Under the pieces are notes generated by a model. That model was not told where the DNA came from. It made no database searches and worked only from the letters and a program-made list of their open reading frames with translations. From Costertonia aggregata (lineage in GTDB: Bacteria; Bacteroidota; Bacteroidia; Flavobacteriales; Flavobacteriaceae), in contig NZ_CP058595.1 of the NCBI RefSeq assembly GCF_013402795.1, positions 3,326,001 through 3,390,000 on the forward strand: a DNA stretch of 64,000 nt. The letters run 5' to 3'. Positions 16,656-25,065 of the stretch are shown here, in pieces; position 1 is the first letter of the stretch; each line of letters begins with the position of its first letter. Both the position numbers and the translations under genes were made by a program.

Positions 16656-17582
16656 TTCAAGTATATCTTTCCCTACCATTTTTGTGAATAGTCTAGCACC
16701 ATTATCGTTTAAATGAGACGCATCATGAAATAGCTCATAATTTCCCATGAACTTGGGGTTCTTGCTATAGTCGAAAAATGGTATATCGTTATTCTTTGTT
16801 ATTTCCAATATTTTGGAATAAGAAGTATTGTTACTAAAATCAACATTTATCGGCTTTGGTGAGGTAACAAAGACCAAGGCTATGTTTTTTTGTTTTGCAT
16901 TTTGGATAAGTTTTTTCAACACTTTTACAAAATCAATATTTATTGTTTCTTCGGAATACTCACCACGTAAATTGATATTTTTTATATTTTCAGGTTTAGG
17001 CATAACTCCTGATAATGGCCTGTACCCGTCGTAGTCTTTTTGTGGAGCTAGATAATACCGTAAGGCATGTACGATAGTAGAATTGTTTCTATAAGAGTTG
17101 AGCAGTAGTTTGAGGCTAATAAATTTATCTTCTTTTTTGAGTATCGGATATAATTCTTCCCGATACGAACCATAGAAAGGGTGTAAATCCGATAATCTTC
17201 GATAAGCGACCGAAGATTCGTATAACCAATCCTCATCAATATTCAGAACCATTATATCTGGACGTTTGTTTTTGAGAATCATTTTCTGTAGGGCAAAATG
17301 ATATATCAACTGTTGCCCTTCGGCCCCTGCATTGTATGCCTTCTTTTTTACGATGCTATCCAGAACTTTTGGCACAAAATGTCTAATAGCATGAGAGCTG
17401 CCCAACACAATTAGTTCGGCATCGCTTTTTTTGGTTACATATTGAATTCTTGCATATTTACCTGTCTTTTGAGAAAAGAATATTTCATTTGAAAAAAAAC
17501 CAAAAATTAAATCTACCATGATCAAAACGATCAAAAATTTTACAATTTTCAAAAAAAACGATTTGTGTTCTTTCTTTATCAT
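16632..17582 (-). CDS. Membrane-anchored SGNH-like protein, pair 2
   Basis: An N-terminal anchor (residues 9-30) is followed by an SGNH-like fold. The putative nucleophile region is LGSSHA (Ser62/Ser63) and the C-terminal block is HDASHLNDNGARLF with Asp287 and His290. DltD and related MBOAT partners have the same layout. The upstream MBOAT gene on the same strand ends two bases before this start, giving a tight pair. It is the last gene of the long minus-strand run that begins at 31714, and its 3' end overlaps the convergent GNAT gene by 24 bases. Its acceptor is unknown. Confidence 0.75.
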   Translation of the reverse strand: MIKKEHKSFFLKIVKFLIVLIMVDLIFGFFSNEIFFSQKTGKYARIQYVTKKSDAELIVLGSSHAIRHFVPKVLDSIVKKKAYNAGAEGQQLIYHFALQKMILKNKRPDIMVLNIDEDWLYESSVAYRRLSDLHPFYGSYREELYPILKKEDKFISLKLLLNSYRNNSTIVHALRYYLAPQKDYDGYRPLSGVMPKPENIKNINLRGEYSEETINIDFVKVLKKLIQNAKQKNIALVFVTSPKPINVDFSNNTSYSKILEITKNNDIPFFDYSKNPKFMGNYELFHDASHLNDNGARLFTKMVGKDILELINTIKK

Positions 17583-17584
17583 AT

Positions 17585-18991
17585 TTAAAATTGGAAATAA
17601 ATAAATTGGCTTTCATCAAATACTCCTAAATATAAAATCATAAAAATCAAGAAAGCAAAAAAGGATAATCGTACAAACTCGTATCTATTGTTGGAAAAAG
17701 AAAAAAGATGGTTAAAAAACTCCTTTTTGACCTCCATGACCATTAACATGAGAATTGCTATAAGTGAATAGATCAATGCCGCTATATCATCACCCATGCC
17801 TATGTAGAGGCTTCCAGGAGTAGATACTACCTTTTGCAATATCATGTATGCATCCTGTACTGAATTTGCCCTAAAAAACACCCATGAGATATTTATAAGA
17901 ACAAAAGTCAGCATTATATTTAAAATACCGGTCCTTCTTTTTTTGAATATATATTTTTCTAAAACTATATAGCCACCATTTAAAGCCCCCCATATTATAA
18001 ATGTCCAATTGGCACCATGCCAAAAACCACTTATCAAAAAAGTTATGAAAATATTGAACAACCATCTTGATTTCGTCGTGCGATTACCGCCCAATGGAAT
18101 GTATAGGTAGTCTCTAAACCAAGTGGACAAGGATATGTGCCACCTAGTCCAAAACTCACTTATAGATGCCGAAAAATAAGGACGTCGAAAATTGGTCATG
18201 AGGTCAAAATCAAAAAACTTTGCTGTTCCAATGGCGATTAGGGAATAGCCTGCAAAGTCTCCGTAAATTTGAAAAGAAAATAACAAGGTGGCCATAATAA
18301 GGGTATAGCCATCATGGTTTTCCACATTATTGTAAACTGCATTTACATAGACTGCAGCCCTGTCTGCGATCACTAGTTTTAAAAAAAAACCTAGGATTAA
18401 AAATTTAAGGCCCGTTGAAAACTTTTTGACAGCAAACCGTTTTTCTTCATAAAACTGGGGAAGTAAATTACTTGCACGCTCTATGGGACCAGCCACCAAT
18501 TGCGGAAAGAAACTTACAAATGCAAAAAAAGATAAAAAATCGTCGGTAGCCTTTATTTTCTTTCTATAAATATCTATGGTGTAACTCAGTGTTTGAAACG
18601 TATAGAAACTTATGCCTACCGGAAGAATAATATTGAGTTGTCTAAAGTTGGCCTTGTGACCAAAAAATGAAAATGCTTCTATAAAGTTATCAATAAAGAA
18701 ATTACAGTACTTAAAAAATAATAGAGCTCCAAGATTTACTGCCAAACTTGTATAAAGCAGTCTTTTTCGTACCCTAAGGTTTTCACTGTTCCCAATTGCC
18801 TTTCCAACTAAAAAATCTATTAAAGAACTTGTTGCGATTAAAAATAAAAAACGCCAGTCCCACCAACCATAAAAAACATAACTTGAAAATAAAATGATTG
18901 CATTACGTTGACGTACCGTTTTCGCTAAATACCAGTATAGCACAAAAACTACCGGAAAAAATATTATAAAGTCAATAGAGTTGAATAACAT
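17585..18991 (-). CDS. MBOAT O-acyltransferase, pair 2
   Basis: The protein has 468 residues and multiple membrane helices. It has the same family marks as the other MBOATs of this window: N-terminus MLFNSIDFIIFFPVVF, PQLVAGPIERASNLLPQF, WTRWHISLSTWFRDYLYIPL, the catalytic histidine in SGFWHGANWTF, and the C-terminal FIYFQF. The middle part differs from the others. It is directly followed by its SGNH partner at 17582 and preceded by the FAD/FemAB fusion gene, 71 bases upstream. It probably acylates a surface glycan, possibly with a group supplied by the carrier protein encoded at 22959-23201. Confidence 0.92.
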   Translation of the reverse strand: MLFNSIDFIIFFPVVFVLYWYLAKTVRQRNAIILFSSYVFYGWWDWRFLFLIATSSLIDFLVGKAIGNSENLRVRKRLLYTSLAVNLGALLFFKYCNFFIDNFIEAFSFFGHKANFRQLNIILPVGISFYTFQTLSYTIDIYRKKIKATDDFLSFFAFVSFFPQLVAGPIERASNLLPQFYEEKRFAVKKFSTGLKFLILGFFLKLVIADRAAVYVNAVYNNVENHDGYTLIMATLLFSFQIYGDFAGYSLIAIGTAKFFDFDLMTNFRRPYFSASISEFWTRWHISLSTWFRDYLYIPLGGNRTTKSRWLFNIFITFLISGFWHGANWTFIIWGALNGGYIVLEKYIFKKRRTGILNIMLTFVLINISWVFFRANSVQDAYMILQKVVSTPGSLYIGMGDDIAALIYSLIAILMLMVMEVKKEFFNHLFSFSNNRYEFVRLSFFAFLIFMILYLGVFDESQFIYFQF

Positions 18992-19062
18992 TCAAAATCC
19001 TACTTAAAACTTTTATTATTATGAATGGGCGTTGTAAAAGAATTATTATGGGTATGTCATAA

Positions 19063-21702
19063 TCAAGATACCTTTACTTGCCTGTAAATAGGAAAAAAAT
19101 CATTTATTTCTCCTTCTGTATTATTTACTTTTGCGCCCAATAGCTTATGGTTCAATTCTTGGTACTTCTTTTTGTCTATTATTTTTCTACCGGTGTAGAA
19201 CATAACATCGTTATCTTTAGGGAAAAGAGCTTTTTTGCTTTTATAAAGCCCATCATTATTTCTTACCCCACCTCCTAAAATATAGTTCTTTTTACCCATC
19301 TCAATAGCCCATTTAATGACTTCGACCCTCAGGAAATCATTTGGTCTTAGATGAAAATATTCTTCTTCGGTACCGCCCAAAAATGCGTGTATATATGAAT
19401 CTTTTACAATTATCAATTCTGTGGAAATGGGAATTTTTTTATTGTAAACAGTACACAGCACGAACTTTTCTGGATTGCTCAAGACAAGATTATTGAAGTA
19501 GTCCAAAGAAAAGAAAAGAAATGCTTGCGCATCATTTCTTTTCATGGTATTCACATATATGGTATAGAAATCTCTTATATGTTTTTCTTTGATATTGTTT
19601 TTATCAAAAAACTTGATTTTCAAATTATATTTAAGTGATTTTCGGTAGTTGTTTCTGACTTTGGGTAAAAACCGTTCCCATTGATCTTCAAAATTACCCA
19701 AAAGCTTACCGTTCACATTATCTAAGGTGGGAAAGCACTCGCCAGAATAACTTTTGTGATTTTGGTTTAGACTGAATCTGACAAATTCAGTTATAATATC
19801 ATTTTCGCGATACCATGTATCTACTAAATCCCAAAATTTTACTGGAATGGAAAAATCGTCATTGTACTTAAAAATTGGACCGCTATATCCGTAAGGTGAG
19901 ATTACGTCAAAAAAATCAGTATTTGGTATTTTTCTTTTGACCATGGGCATTACAGCAACACTTTCATCATTTTTTTTTAGTTCAAAAGCTATCAAACCAA
20001 CATCCTTTTTTTGGTGATGCGAAAAATAATTTAACATGTAGTATGGGTTGTCGTTCCATTGTTCTGAAATTATATTTTGATAATGATTTTTATCTGTTTC
20101 GTCGGTCAGATCGTAAACATTAAGTGCAATCTTGTCCTTAATGATATCGGGCTGTATCAGATGTTCGGATAAAACTTTGGAGAAAGCTATGATTCTTCCA
20201 CAATGCTCAACATGCCATACAGCCTGATCTAAAATTACGTTACCGGCCAATAGCGGTCCGACTATATGTAGATTGTGTGATGCTTCCATGCGATTGTTCA
20301 CCGTTATTCCTATTTTGGAATCATTGGCACTTATGTATCCTTTTTGCAACATGTTTTTTAGAAGTTCAGGTATTTTGTCCATGTATAGATTCATGCCGCC
20401 AACACAGTTGATTACTATATCTACTGGATGTTTGGTGACCATCTTTTTTTTGCTGGCAGTATCTAGGTATTCCAAGTTATAGGTGTTGCCATTCTTTTTC
20501 ATATCGGAAAACCTTCCTGCAATATGTTGAAATCGGTTTTTTTTCTTCAGGGCTTTCACGGTATTGGAATAATGAAGGCCGGCTACTCTTTGCCTACGAC
20601 CAATCTCATTGCCATGGTAACAAGCAAAGTTCCCAAGTTCTCTTTTGTTTAATTTACCCAGTAAAGAACCGAAAGCACTTGAAACAACGCCTACCGTAGA
20701 TGCCGCTCCTAAGTCTATTCTTTCTGCGGCATCCAAATCTTTATAAACGGCATCGGCGATTTCTTTTGCCGTTAGCGACTCTTTTTTTTGTAACGATTTT
20801 AATGTGCCTGGCGAATAATTGGAAAGTTTTTGAAAATCGATCTCAGAATCTGGAAGCAACCCTTGTGTAGATAGCATCGTAAAAGTATCTATTAAATCAG
20901 ATATGCCCTTGTCATCGTTCATTTTATACAGCATCTCCAGACCGCTTGCGTTGGATCCCACGATAACTGCGTTACGAACTTTGCCTTTACTGTCTTTTAA
21001 AAATGTTTTTATGGTCTCCAAAGTTCTTTGGAGCTCTAGTTTGTAAGGGTTGTTTATGAACAATAAATTTTCTTCCCTTAATAGTGTATCGTTTTTCCAC
21101 AACGGATTGGTAGGCAAGGAACCTATTGATAAAACAAGTTTTTTGGTTATGGTAGGGGTAGTGTTTTCATACAGAACTTCCCAACAATCGTCTCTAAACC
21201 TGGTGTCTATAACTTCCGACGCTATGTAGGATACCTTTAGTCTTTTCTCTTTTTCAAGGCTGTCTACAGTTGTTTTTACTTTCTCATCTATATAACATCC
21301 AAAGAAACGGCGTGGTATGAACAAATCCTCCCACTCGTTGTTCTTAATTTCTGTCGCATGGTCTACAACCCACTTTTTGGATAGTTCACCACCTTCACTT
21401 TTGAATTCGTCAATAAGCCATTCTTTATTCAGTTTTAGCCATTTTAAAAAGGGACTTAGTTCAGGCTCCGGTAAAAAATTTCGTAAGGATGTTATTAGTA
21501 AAACAGAAAAACCCGATCTTTTTCCATATGGAATCCCGGTGTTGAATTCACCATACTTATCGATTACCGTTATGTTTAAAAAAGGATGTTCTTTTTTATC
21601 CTTAACTTTTTCCAGGAGATGAAGAAGGGTGAATGATGTAGATATGCCCGATCCTATAAAGGTTATATCTTCGATTTGTTTTTGATTGATCGCAGTTGTC
21701 AT
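19063..21702 (-). CDS. FAD/NAD(P)-binding protein fused to a FemAB/GNAT-like acyltransferase domain
   Basis: This 879-residue protein has two unrelated halves. Residues about 10-520 look like the NAD_binding_9/COG4529 flavoprotein group: a dinucleotide-binding GSGISTSF at residue 17, a GIPYG segment near residue 57, a second Rossmann motif VGSNASGLE near residue 250, and a C-terminal VGPLLAGN segment. Residues about 550-860 look like a FemAB/BioF2 acyltransferase, with NNYRKSLKYNLKI, FHLRPNDFLRVEVIKW and ILGGGVRNNDGLYKSKKAL in the usual order. The open frame is continuous with no sign of a sequencing frameshift. Known flavin N-hydroxylases work with N-acyltransferases in hydroxamate pathways, so a two-step amine oxidation and acylation is possible, but that is inference. 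It starts at a TAATG overlap with the stop of the gene upstream. Confidence 0.75.
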   Translation of the reverse strand: MTTAINQKQIEDITFIGSGISTSFTLLHLLEKVKDKKEHPFLNITVIDKYGEFNTGIPYGKRSGFSVLLITSLRNFLPEPELSPFLKWLKLNKEWLIDEFKSEGGELSKKWVVDHATEIKNNEWEDLFIPRRFFGCYIDEKVKTTVDSLEKEKRLKVSYIASEVIDTRFRDDCWEVLYENTTPTITKKLVLSIGSLPTNPLWKNDTLLREENLLFINNPYKLELQRTLETIKTFLKDSKGKVRNAVIVGSNASGLEMLYKMNDDKGISDLIDTFTMLSTQGLLPDSEIDFQKLSNYSPGTLKSLQKKESLTAKEIADAVYKDLDAAERIDLGAASTVGVVSSAFGSLLGKLNKRELGNFACYHGNEIGRRQRVAGLHYSNTVKALKKKNRFQHIAGRFSDMKKNGNTYNLEYLDTASKKKMVTKHPVDIVINCVGGMNLYMDKIPELLKNMLQKGYISANDSKIGITVNNRMEASHNLHIVGPLLAGNVILDQAVWHVEHCGRIIAFSKVLSEHLIQPDIIKDKIALNVYDLTDETDKNHYQNIISEQWNDNPYYMLNYFSHHQKKDVGLIAFELKKNDESVAVMPMVKRKIPNTDFFDVISPYGYSGPIFKYNDDFSIPVKFWDLVDTWYRENDIITEFVRFSLNQNHKSYSGECFPTLDNVNGKLLGNFEDQWERFLPKVRNNYRKSLKYNLKIKFFDKNNIKEKHIRDFYTIYVNTMKRNDAQAFLFFSLDYFNNLVLSNPEKFVLCTVYNKKIPISTELIIVKDSYIHAFLGGTEEEYFHLRPNDFLRVEVIKWAIEMGKKNYILGGGVRNNDGLYKSKKALFPKDNDVMFYTGRKIIDKKKYQELNHKLLGAKVNNTEGEINDFFPIYRQVKVS

Positions 21703-22346
21703 TATTTATTGTATTTAATTACCCTTCCCGGATTCCCTACTACTGTAGCAAAATCAGGTACATCTTTGATGACAACGGTACCGGCACCCAATAAGGAGTT
21801 TTCCCCTATGGTTTTTATACCCGTCATAGCGGTTACCCCCATGCCTATGTATGCATTTTCCTTAACGTTTATCATTGCTCCGATATTAACACCAGAAGAC
21901 ATAAAAACGCCGTTTTCGACTGTAACATGATGAGCAATCGTACTTGCCATATTTACCATTAAGTAATTTCCTATTTTAGTATGTGGCATAACAATATTAC
22001 CCACTAACATATAAATGGCTTCCCCGAGTTCAACATCGGGCCCTATTGATGTGGTTGGATGGATAAAGCTGGGGGTATTGTAACCTTCGTTCTTTAAAGC
22101 AGATAAATAACTGGCCCTAATTTTATTGTTTCCTATTGGGCAATAGACATCTCTTATATTTGATTTTAATTTTTTTGAAAACAGATCACCATAGTCCCCC
22201 AAAACAGGAATGCCATTTACATTTTTCCCAGACAACTTGGTATCGTCATCAATAAAACCGATTATAGGCACACCAGCCTCTATAAGATATGAAGCATATA
22301 TTTGCCCTTGGGTTCCTGCCCCGATTATTATGGAAGGATTTTTCAT
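21702..22346 (-). CDS. Sugar O/N-acetyltransferase, NeuD/PglD family
   Basis: The 214-residue protein has an N-terminal Rossmann-like domain (IIGAGTQGQIYASYL, then FIDDD) and a C-terminal left-handed beta-helix of hexapeptide repeats from about residue 95. The histidine pair in STIAHHVTVENG corresponds to the catalytic His region of PglD, which acetylates the 4-amino group of UDP-4-amino sugars. It could act on the product of the aminotransferase at 58628. It starts three bases after the stop of the sugar transferase at 22349 and overlaps the FAD fusion gene by one base (TAATG). O-acetylation of another sugar is the alternative. Confidence 0.85.
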   Translation of the reverse strand: MKNPSIIIGAGTQGQIYASYLIEAGVPIIGFIDDDTKLSGKNVNGIPVLGDYGDLFSKKLKSNIRDVYCPIGNNKIRASYLSALKNEGYNTPSFIHPTTSIGPDVELGEAIYMLVGNIVMPHTKIGNYLMVNMASTIAHHVTVENGVFMSSGVNIGAMINVKENAYIGMGVTAMTGIKTIGENSLLGAGTVVIKDVPDFATVVGNPGRVIKYNK

Positions 22347-22348
22347 TT

Positions 22349-22954
22349 TTAATTATTGCCATTAAATGGCTCCATATTTACTGTTTTTGAACTATTGATA
22401 TCTTCTTTGAGAAAAACTTTTTTAATGGTCAGGAAAATAATTCTACAGTCTAATAAGAACGTAATATTTTGCACATACCAAATATCCAATTTAAATTTTT
22501 CGTCCCAAGTTATAGTATTTCTGCCATTTACCTGTGCCCAACCCGTTACCCCAGGTTTCAATTGGTGTCGTTGTCTTTGAAAATCATTATATAAACTTAA
22601 ATATTTTGGCAATAAAGGTCTTGGCCCTACCAAACTCATATCACCTTTGATTATGTTTATTAACTGGGGTATTTCATCCAAAGAATAATTACGTATGAAA
22701 TGACCAAAATTTGTTATTCTATCGGCATAAGGCAATAGCTTACCGTCACTATCTGTCTTATCGTTCATAGATTTAAACTTGATGATATTGAAAATTTTCT
22801 CGTTTTTGCCCGGTCTTTTCTGAAAAAAAAATGGTTTGCCCCTATTGAGTATGAATAGTACTATTGTAATTGCTATGAAAATGGGAGATAGTATGATTAG
22901 GCCCACACTAGCCAAAACTATATCAAAAATTCTTTTTATAATCAATGTATACAT
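22349..22954 (-). CDS. Initiating sugar-phosphate transferase (PglC-like), copy 1
   Basis: This 201-residue monotopic phosphoglycosyl transferase attaches the first sugar phosphate to undecaprenyl phosphate at the cytoplasmic membrane. The re-entrant hydrophobic helix is residues 5-35. The family core is visible as QKRPG, FKSM, the catalytic Asp-Glu in YSLDEIPQ, and GDMSLVGPRPLLP. It lacks the large N-terminal region of WbaP-type enzymes, like PglC. A second, related copy is encoded at 24341. It sits between the carrier-protein gene (22959) and the PglD-like gene (21702), which supports a bacillosamine-type first sugar. Confidence 0.92.
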   Translation of the reverse strand: MYTLIIKRIFDIVLASVGLIILSPIFIAITIVLFILNRGKPFFFQKRPGKNEKIFNIIKFKSMNDKTDSDGKLLPYADRITNFGHFIRNYSLDEIPQLINIIKGDMSLVGPRPLLPKYLSLYNDFQRQRHQLKPGVTGWAQVNGRNTITWDEKFKLDIWYVQNITFLLDCRIIFLTIKKVFLKEDINSSKTVNMEPFNGNN

Positions 22955-22958
22955 ATGA

Positions 22959-23201
22959 TTATCCCAATTTAGAACTGATTATATGGTTTAAATCTTCAAT
23001 ATTCTTTAGCCCCATTAAATCCATTAATTTAAACTTTATACCAAGCTTTTCTTCGATATCGTTTATGATCATCATATGGGTTATAGAATCCCAACCATCT
23101 ATATCTTTGGCAGTAGTCTCATTTTTTAGCTCAAAATCATCATGTCCCAAAATTTTGGTAAATGAAGCTTGTATGATTTCTTGAATGTTTTTTTCTGGCA
23201 T
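22959..23201 (-). CDS. Acyl carrier protein, copy 1
   Basis: This 80-residue carrier protein has the phosphopantetheine attachment serine Ser39 in DGWDSI. The frame is open upstream to 23249, but I start at the ATG at 23201 because it gives a normal-length carrier that aligns without gaps to the second carrier at 29959-30198. My manual alignment finds about 41 identical residues of 79. No adenylating enzyme is adjacent; the only DltA-like enzyme is at 30191-31714. It lies between a GNAT-like gene and a sugar transferase gene, which is an unusual place for a carrier protein and suggests it delivers an acyl or aminoacyl group to a glycan. Confidence 0.88.
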   Translation of the reverse strand: MPEKNIQEIIQASFTKILGHDDFELKNETTAKDIDGWDSITHMMIINDIEEKLGIKFKLMDLMGLKNIEDLNHIISSKLG

Positions 23202-23245
23202 TGTATAAATAAATAGTATTGTGTTTATGATATGTGTTTTTGGTA

Positions 23246-24337
23246 TCAAACAAATTGACCATCCTGTTCTTTGGTCTTCAGGTCAACTATTTGAGCATCT
23301 ATGCTATTATGAGCCCAGGCTGTTTTTAAAACATTGTACACAAAAACTTTTGTGAAGTTTTTACTTATATGTTTTGCCAACTTTTCATTATCCGTAAAAA
23401 TATAACTTCGCTTTAATGCGATACAATTTTCAATTAAAGCATTTACGGCGCTATCAAAATTATTGTCGGATACCAAAAAATATTTTATGTAGGCTTCGTT
23501 TCCAAAACTTAACAATGAAATAAATGCTATGATATTGGATTCTGAGTATACATTAAAGGTTTTTATCTCTACAGTGGTGTTCGTACCGCCAATTCTTGCC
23601 GTGTTATGTATTTTATCGTAAATCGGCGCGGCAATATATTGTTCTTGGGAAAGTTGCCAGCTTACATATGCCCTATCTTTTTTGATAAGATCGTTTTTGA
23701 GAAATTTTTCTGCAAATCGCCATGTGTTTACATCAATTTCATGTATGTACTCGTATGACAACTCTTTTGTTTTATTTTTTAATTTGACCTTGTTCCAGCT
23801 GTTGACCAATTTAAATGAAATTGTCTCGAACAATGATAAGATTGCTCTTGTTGGCTTTAAAAAGGGAAATTTCACAATAATGCTGTCGACATTCAGGCTA
23901 AAGAATATGGTAAATCTTTTACGATTCTGAATAGGCGTAAAGGGTTGTTTTCTATAAAATTCGTTCGCAGATTCAGCATTTGACTTTACCAATACTTTAT
24001 GTCCCATTCGTTTTAGGGCATCATTGTACATATACATTCCCAAAACGGTATCTTGGTATTCTTTTTGCACCCACCATTCGTTCATCCAATATACCTTGGC
24101 AGAAGAATCCGTATTTAGTTCATCAGCTATTATGTGAATAAATGCAATCAATTTTTCATCTGCAAGACCGATCATTAAGCATGTATCTTCTTCCTCAATA
24201 CGAGGCGAACGTAACATCCATAACACCTTATTTTTTGAGATAACCAGTGGGCCGGCTTTTTCCCAAAACTCGTTAGTTTCCGCAATAGTTCTAAGTTGTG
24301 CCTTATTATAAACTTTTACCTCAATGTTTTCTGTCAT
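23246..24337 (-). CDS. GNAT-like protein of unknown substrate
   Basis: The protein is soluble, 363 residues long, and probably a two-part acyltransferase. The N-terminal half shows a GNAT-like stretch with YWMNEWWVQKEYQDTVLGMY followed by LVKSNAESANEFYRK and a FTIFF strand. The C-terminal half repeats mixed alpha/beta segments. It lies directly after a sugar transferase gene (gap 3 bases) and before the carrier-protein gene, so it may use the carrier-bound group or modify an amino sugar. I do not recognise a characterised relative, and the family call is based on fold-like patterns only. Confidence 0.55.
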   Translation of the reverse strand: MTENIEVKVYNKAQLRTIAETNEFWEKAGPLVISKNKVLWMLRSPRIEEEDTCLMIGLADEKLIAFIHIIADELNTDSSAKVYWMNEWWVQKEYQDTVLGMYMYNDALKRMGHKVLVKSNAESANEFYRKQPFTPIQNRKRFTIFFSLNVDSIIVKFPFLKPTRAILSLFETISFKLVNSWNKVKLKNKTKELSYEYIHEIDVNTWRFAEKFLKNDLIKKDRAYVSWQLSQEQYIAAPIYDKIHNTARIGGTNTTVEIKTFNVYSESNIIAFISLLSFGNEAYIKYFLVSDNNFDSAVNALIENCIALKRSYIFTDNEKLAKHISKNFTKVFVYNVLKTAWAHNSIDAQIVDLKTKEQDGQFV

Positions 24338-24340
24338 ACC

Positions 24341-24967
24341 TCAAACCTGTTCTAGTTCTCTTTTCCTTTCAACATCAAAATATTCATTGACTTTATTCGT
24401 CGCAACGGCTACATCACTTGAATACAATACTTTCAAAACTGTTTTAAACAGTATTTTTAAATCTAAAAATAGACTTAAGTTTTCCGCATAATGTACGTCT
24501 AATTCAAATTTTTTCTTCCAACTTATATAATTTCTTCCAGAAACCTGTGCCAATCCGGTTATACCAGGTTTGACGGAGTGTCTTAGCTTTTCCCGTTGCG
24601 AGTAGTAGGGTAGGTACCTGATTAATAAAGGCCTTGGTCCTACAAAACTCATATCTCCTTTGATTACATTTAAAATTTGAGGTATTTCGTCTAAAGATGA
24701 CTTTCTTAAAAAAGCACCAAACTTGGTTATTCTTAGATGATCGGGCAATAAATCACCTTTATCATCCACAGTGTCCAGCATTGATTTGAATTTGAGGGCC
24801 GAGAAGATTTTTTCATTTTTACCGGGTCTTTTTTGTACAAAGAAAGGATTCTTTTTTAGGCTAGTGTACAAAACAATCATGATAACAATAAAAATGGGTG
24901 TCAGTAACAAAAACAAAATTACACCGGTAATGAAATCCAATAGTGGTTTGAAAATATAACGGTACAT
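24341..24967 (-). CDS. Initiating sugar-phosphate transferase (PglC-like), copy 2
   Basis: This 208-residue paralog of the protein at 22349 shares the N-terminal hydrophobic helix, QKRPG, FKSM, the catalytic SSLDEIPQ, GDMSFVGPRPLLI and the SGRNYISWKKKFELD region. Two initiating enzymes in one run suggest two lipid-linked sugars or two glycans, or that one copy is a recent duplicate with changed specificity. A candidate promoter (TACATTTG at 24973-24980) sits immediately upstream, so the genes below it could be transcribed separately. Confidence 0.92.
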   Translation of the reverse strand: MYRYIFKPLLDFITGVILFLLLTPIFIVIMIVLYTSLKKNPFFVQKRPGKNEKIFSALKFKSMLDTVDDKGDLLPDHLRITKFGAFLRKSSLDEIPQILNVIKGDMSFVGPRPLLIRYLPYYSQREKLRHSVKPGITGLAQVSGRNYISWKKKFELDVHYAENLSLFLDLKILFKTVLKVLYSSDVAVATNKVNEYFDVERKRELEQV

Positions 24968-24972
24968 GTGCG

Positions 24973-24980
24973 CAAATGTA
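24973..24980 (-). promoter_or_regulatory. Candidate -7 element (TACATTTG) upstream of the 24967 start
   Basis: The minus strand reads TACATTTG, an exact TAnnTTTG match, only five bases before the ATG. Transcription would then begin at or next to the start codon, giving a leaderless or nearly leaderless message. No -33 TTG at the usual spacing is obvious, so the match may be chance in this AT-rich gap. Confidence 0.3.
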
Positions 24981-25065
24981 TCAATAGTTTTAGAATGGTC
25001 TATTTTTTTATAATATTAATAGATGTATCACTTTTTTCCAAGGTCAACTAACGCTCGCTGGTTTA

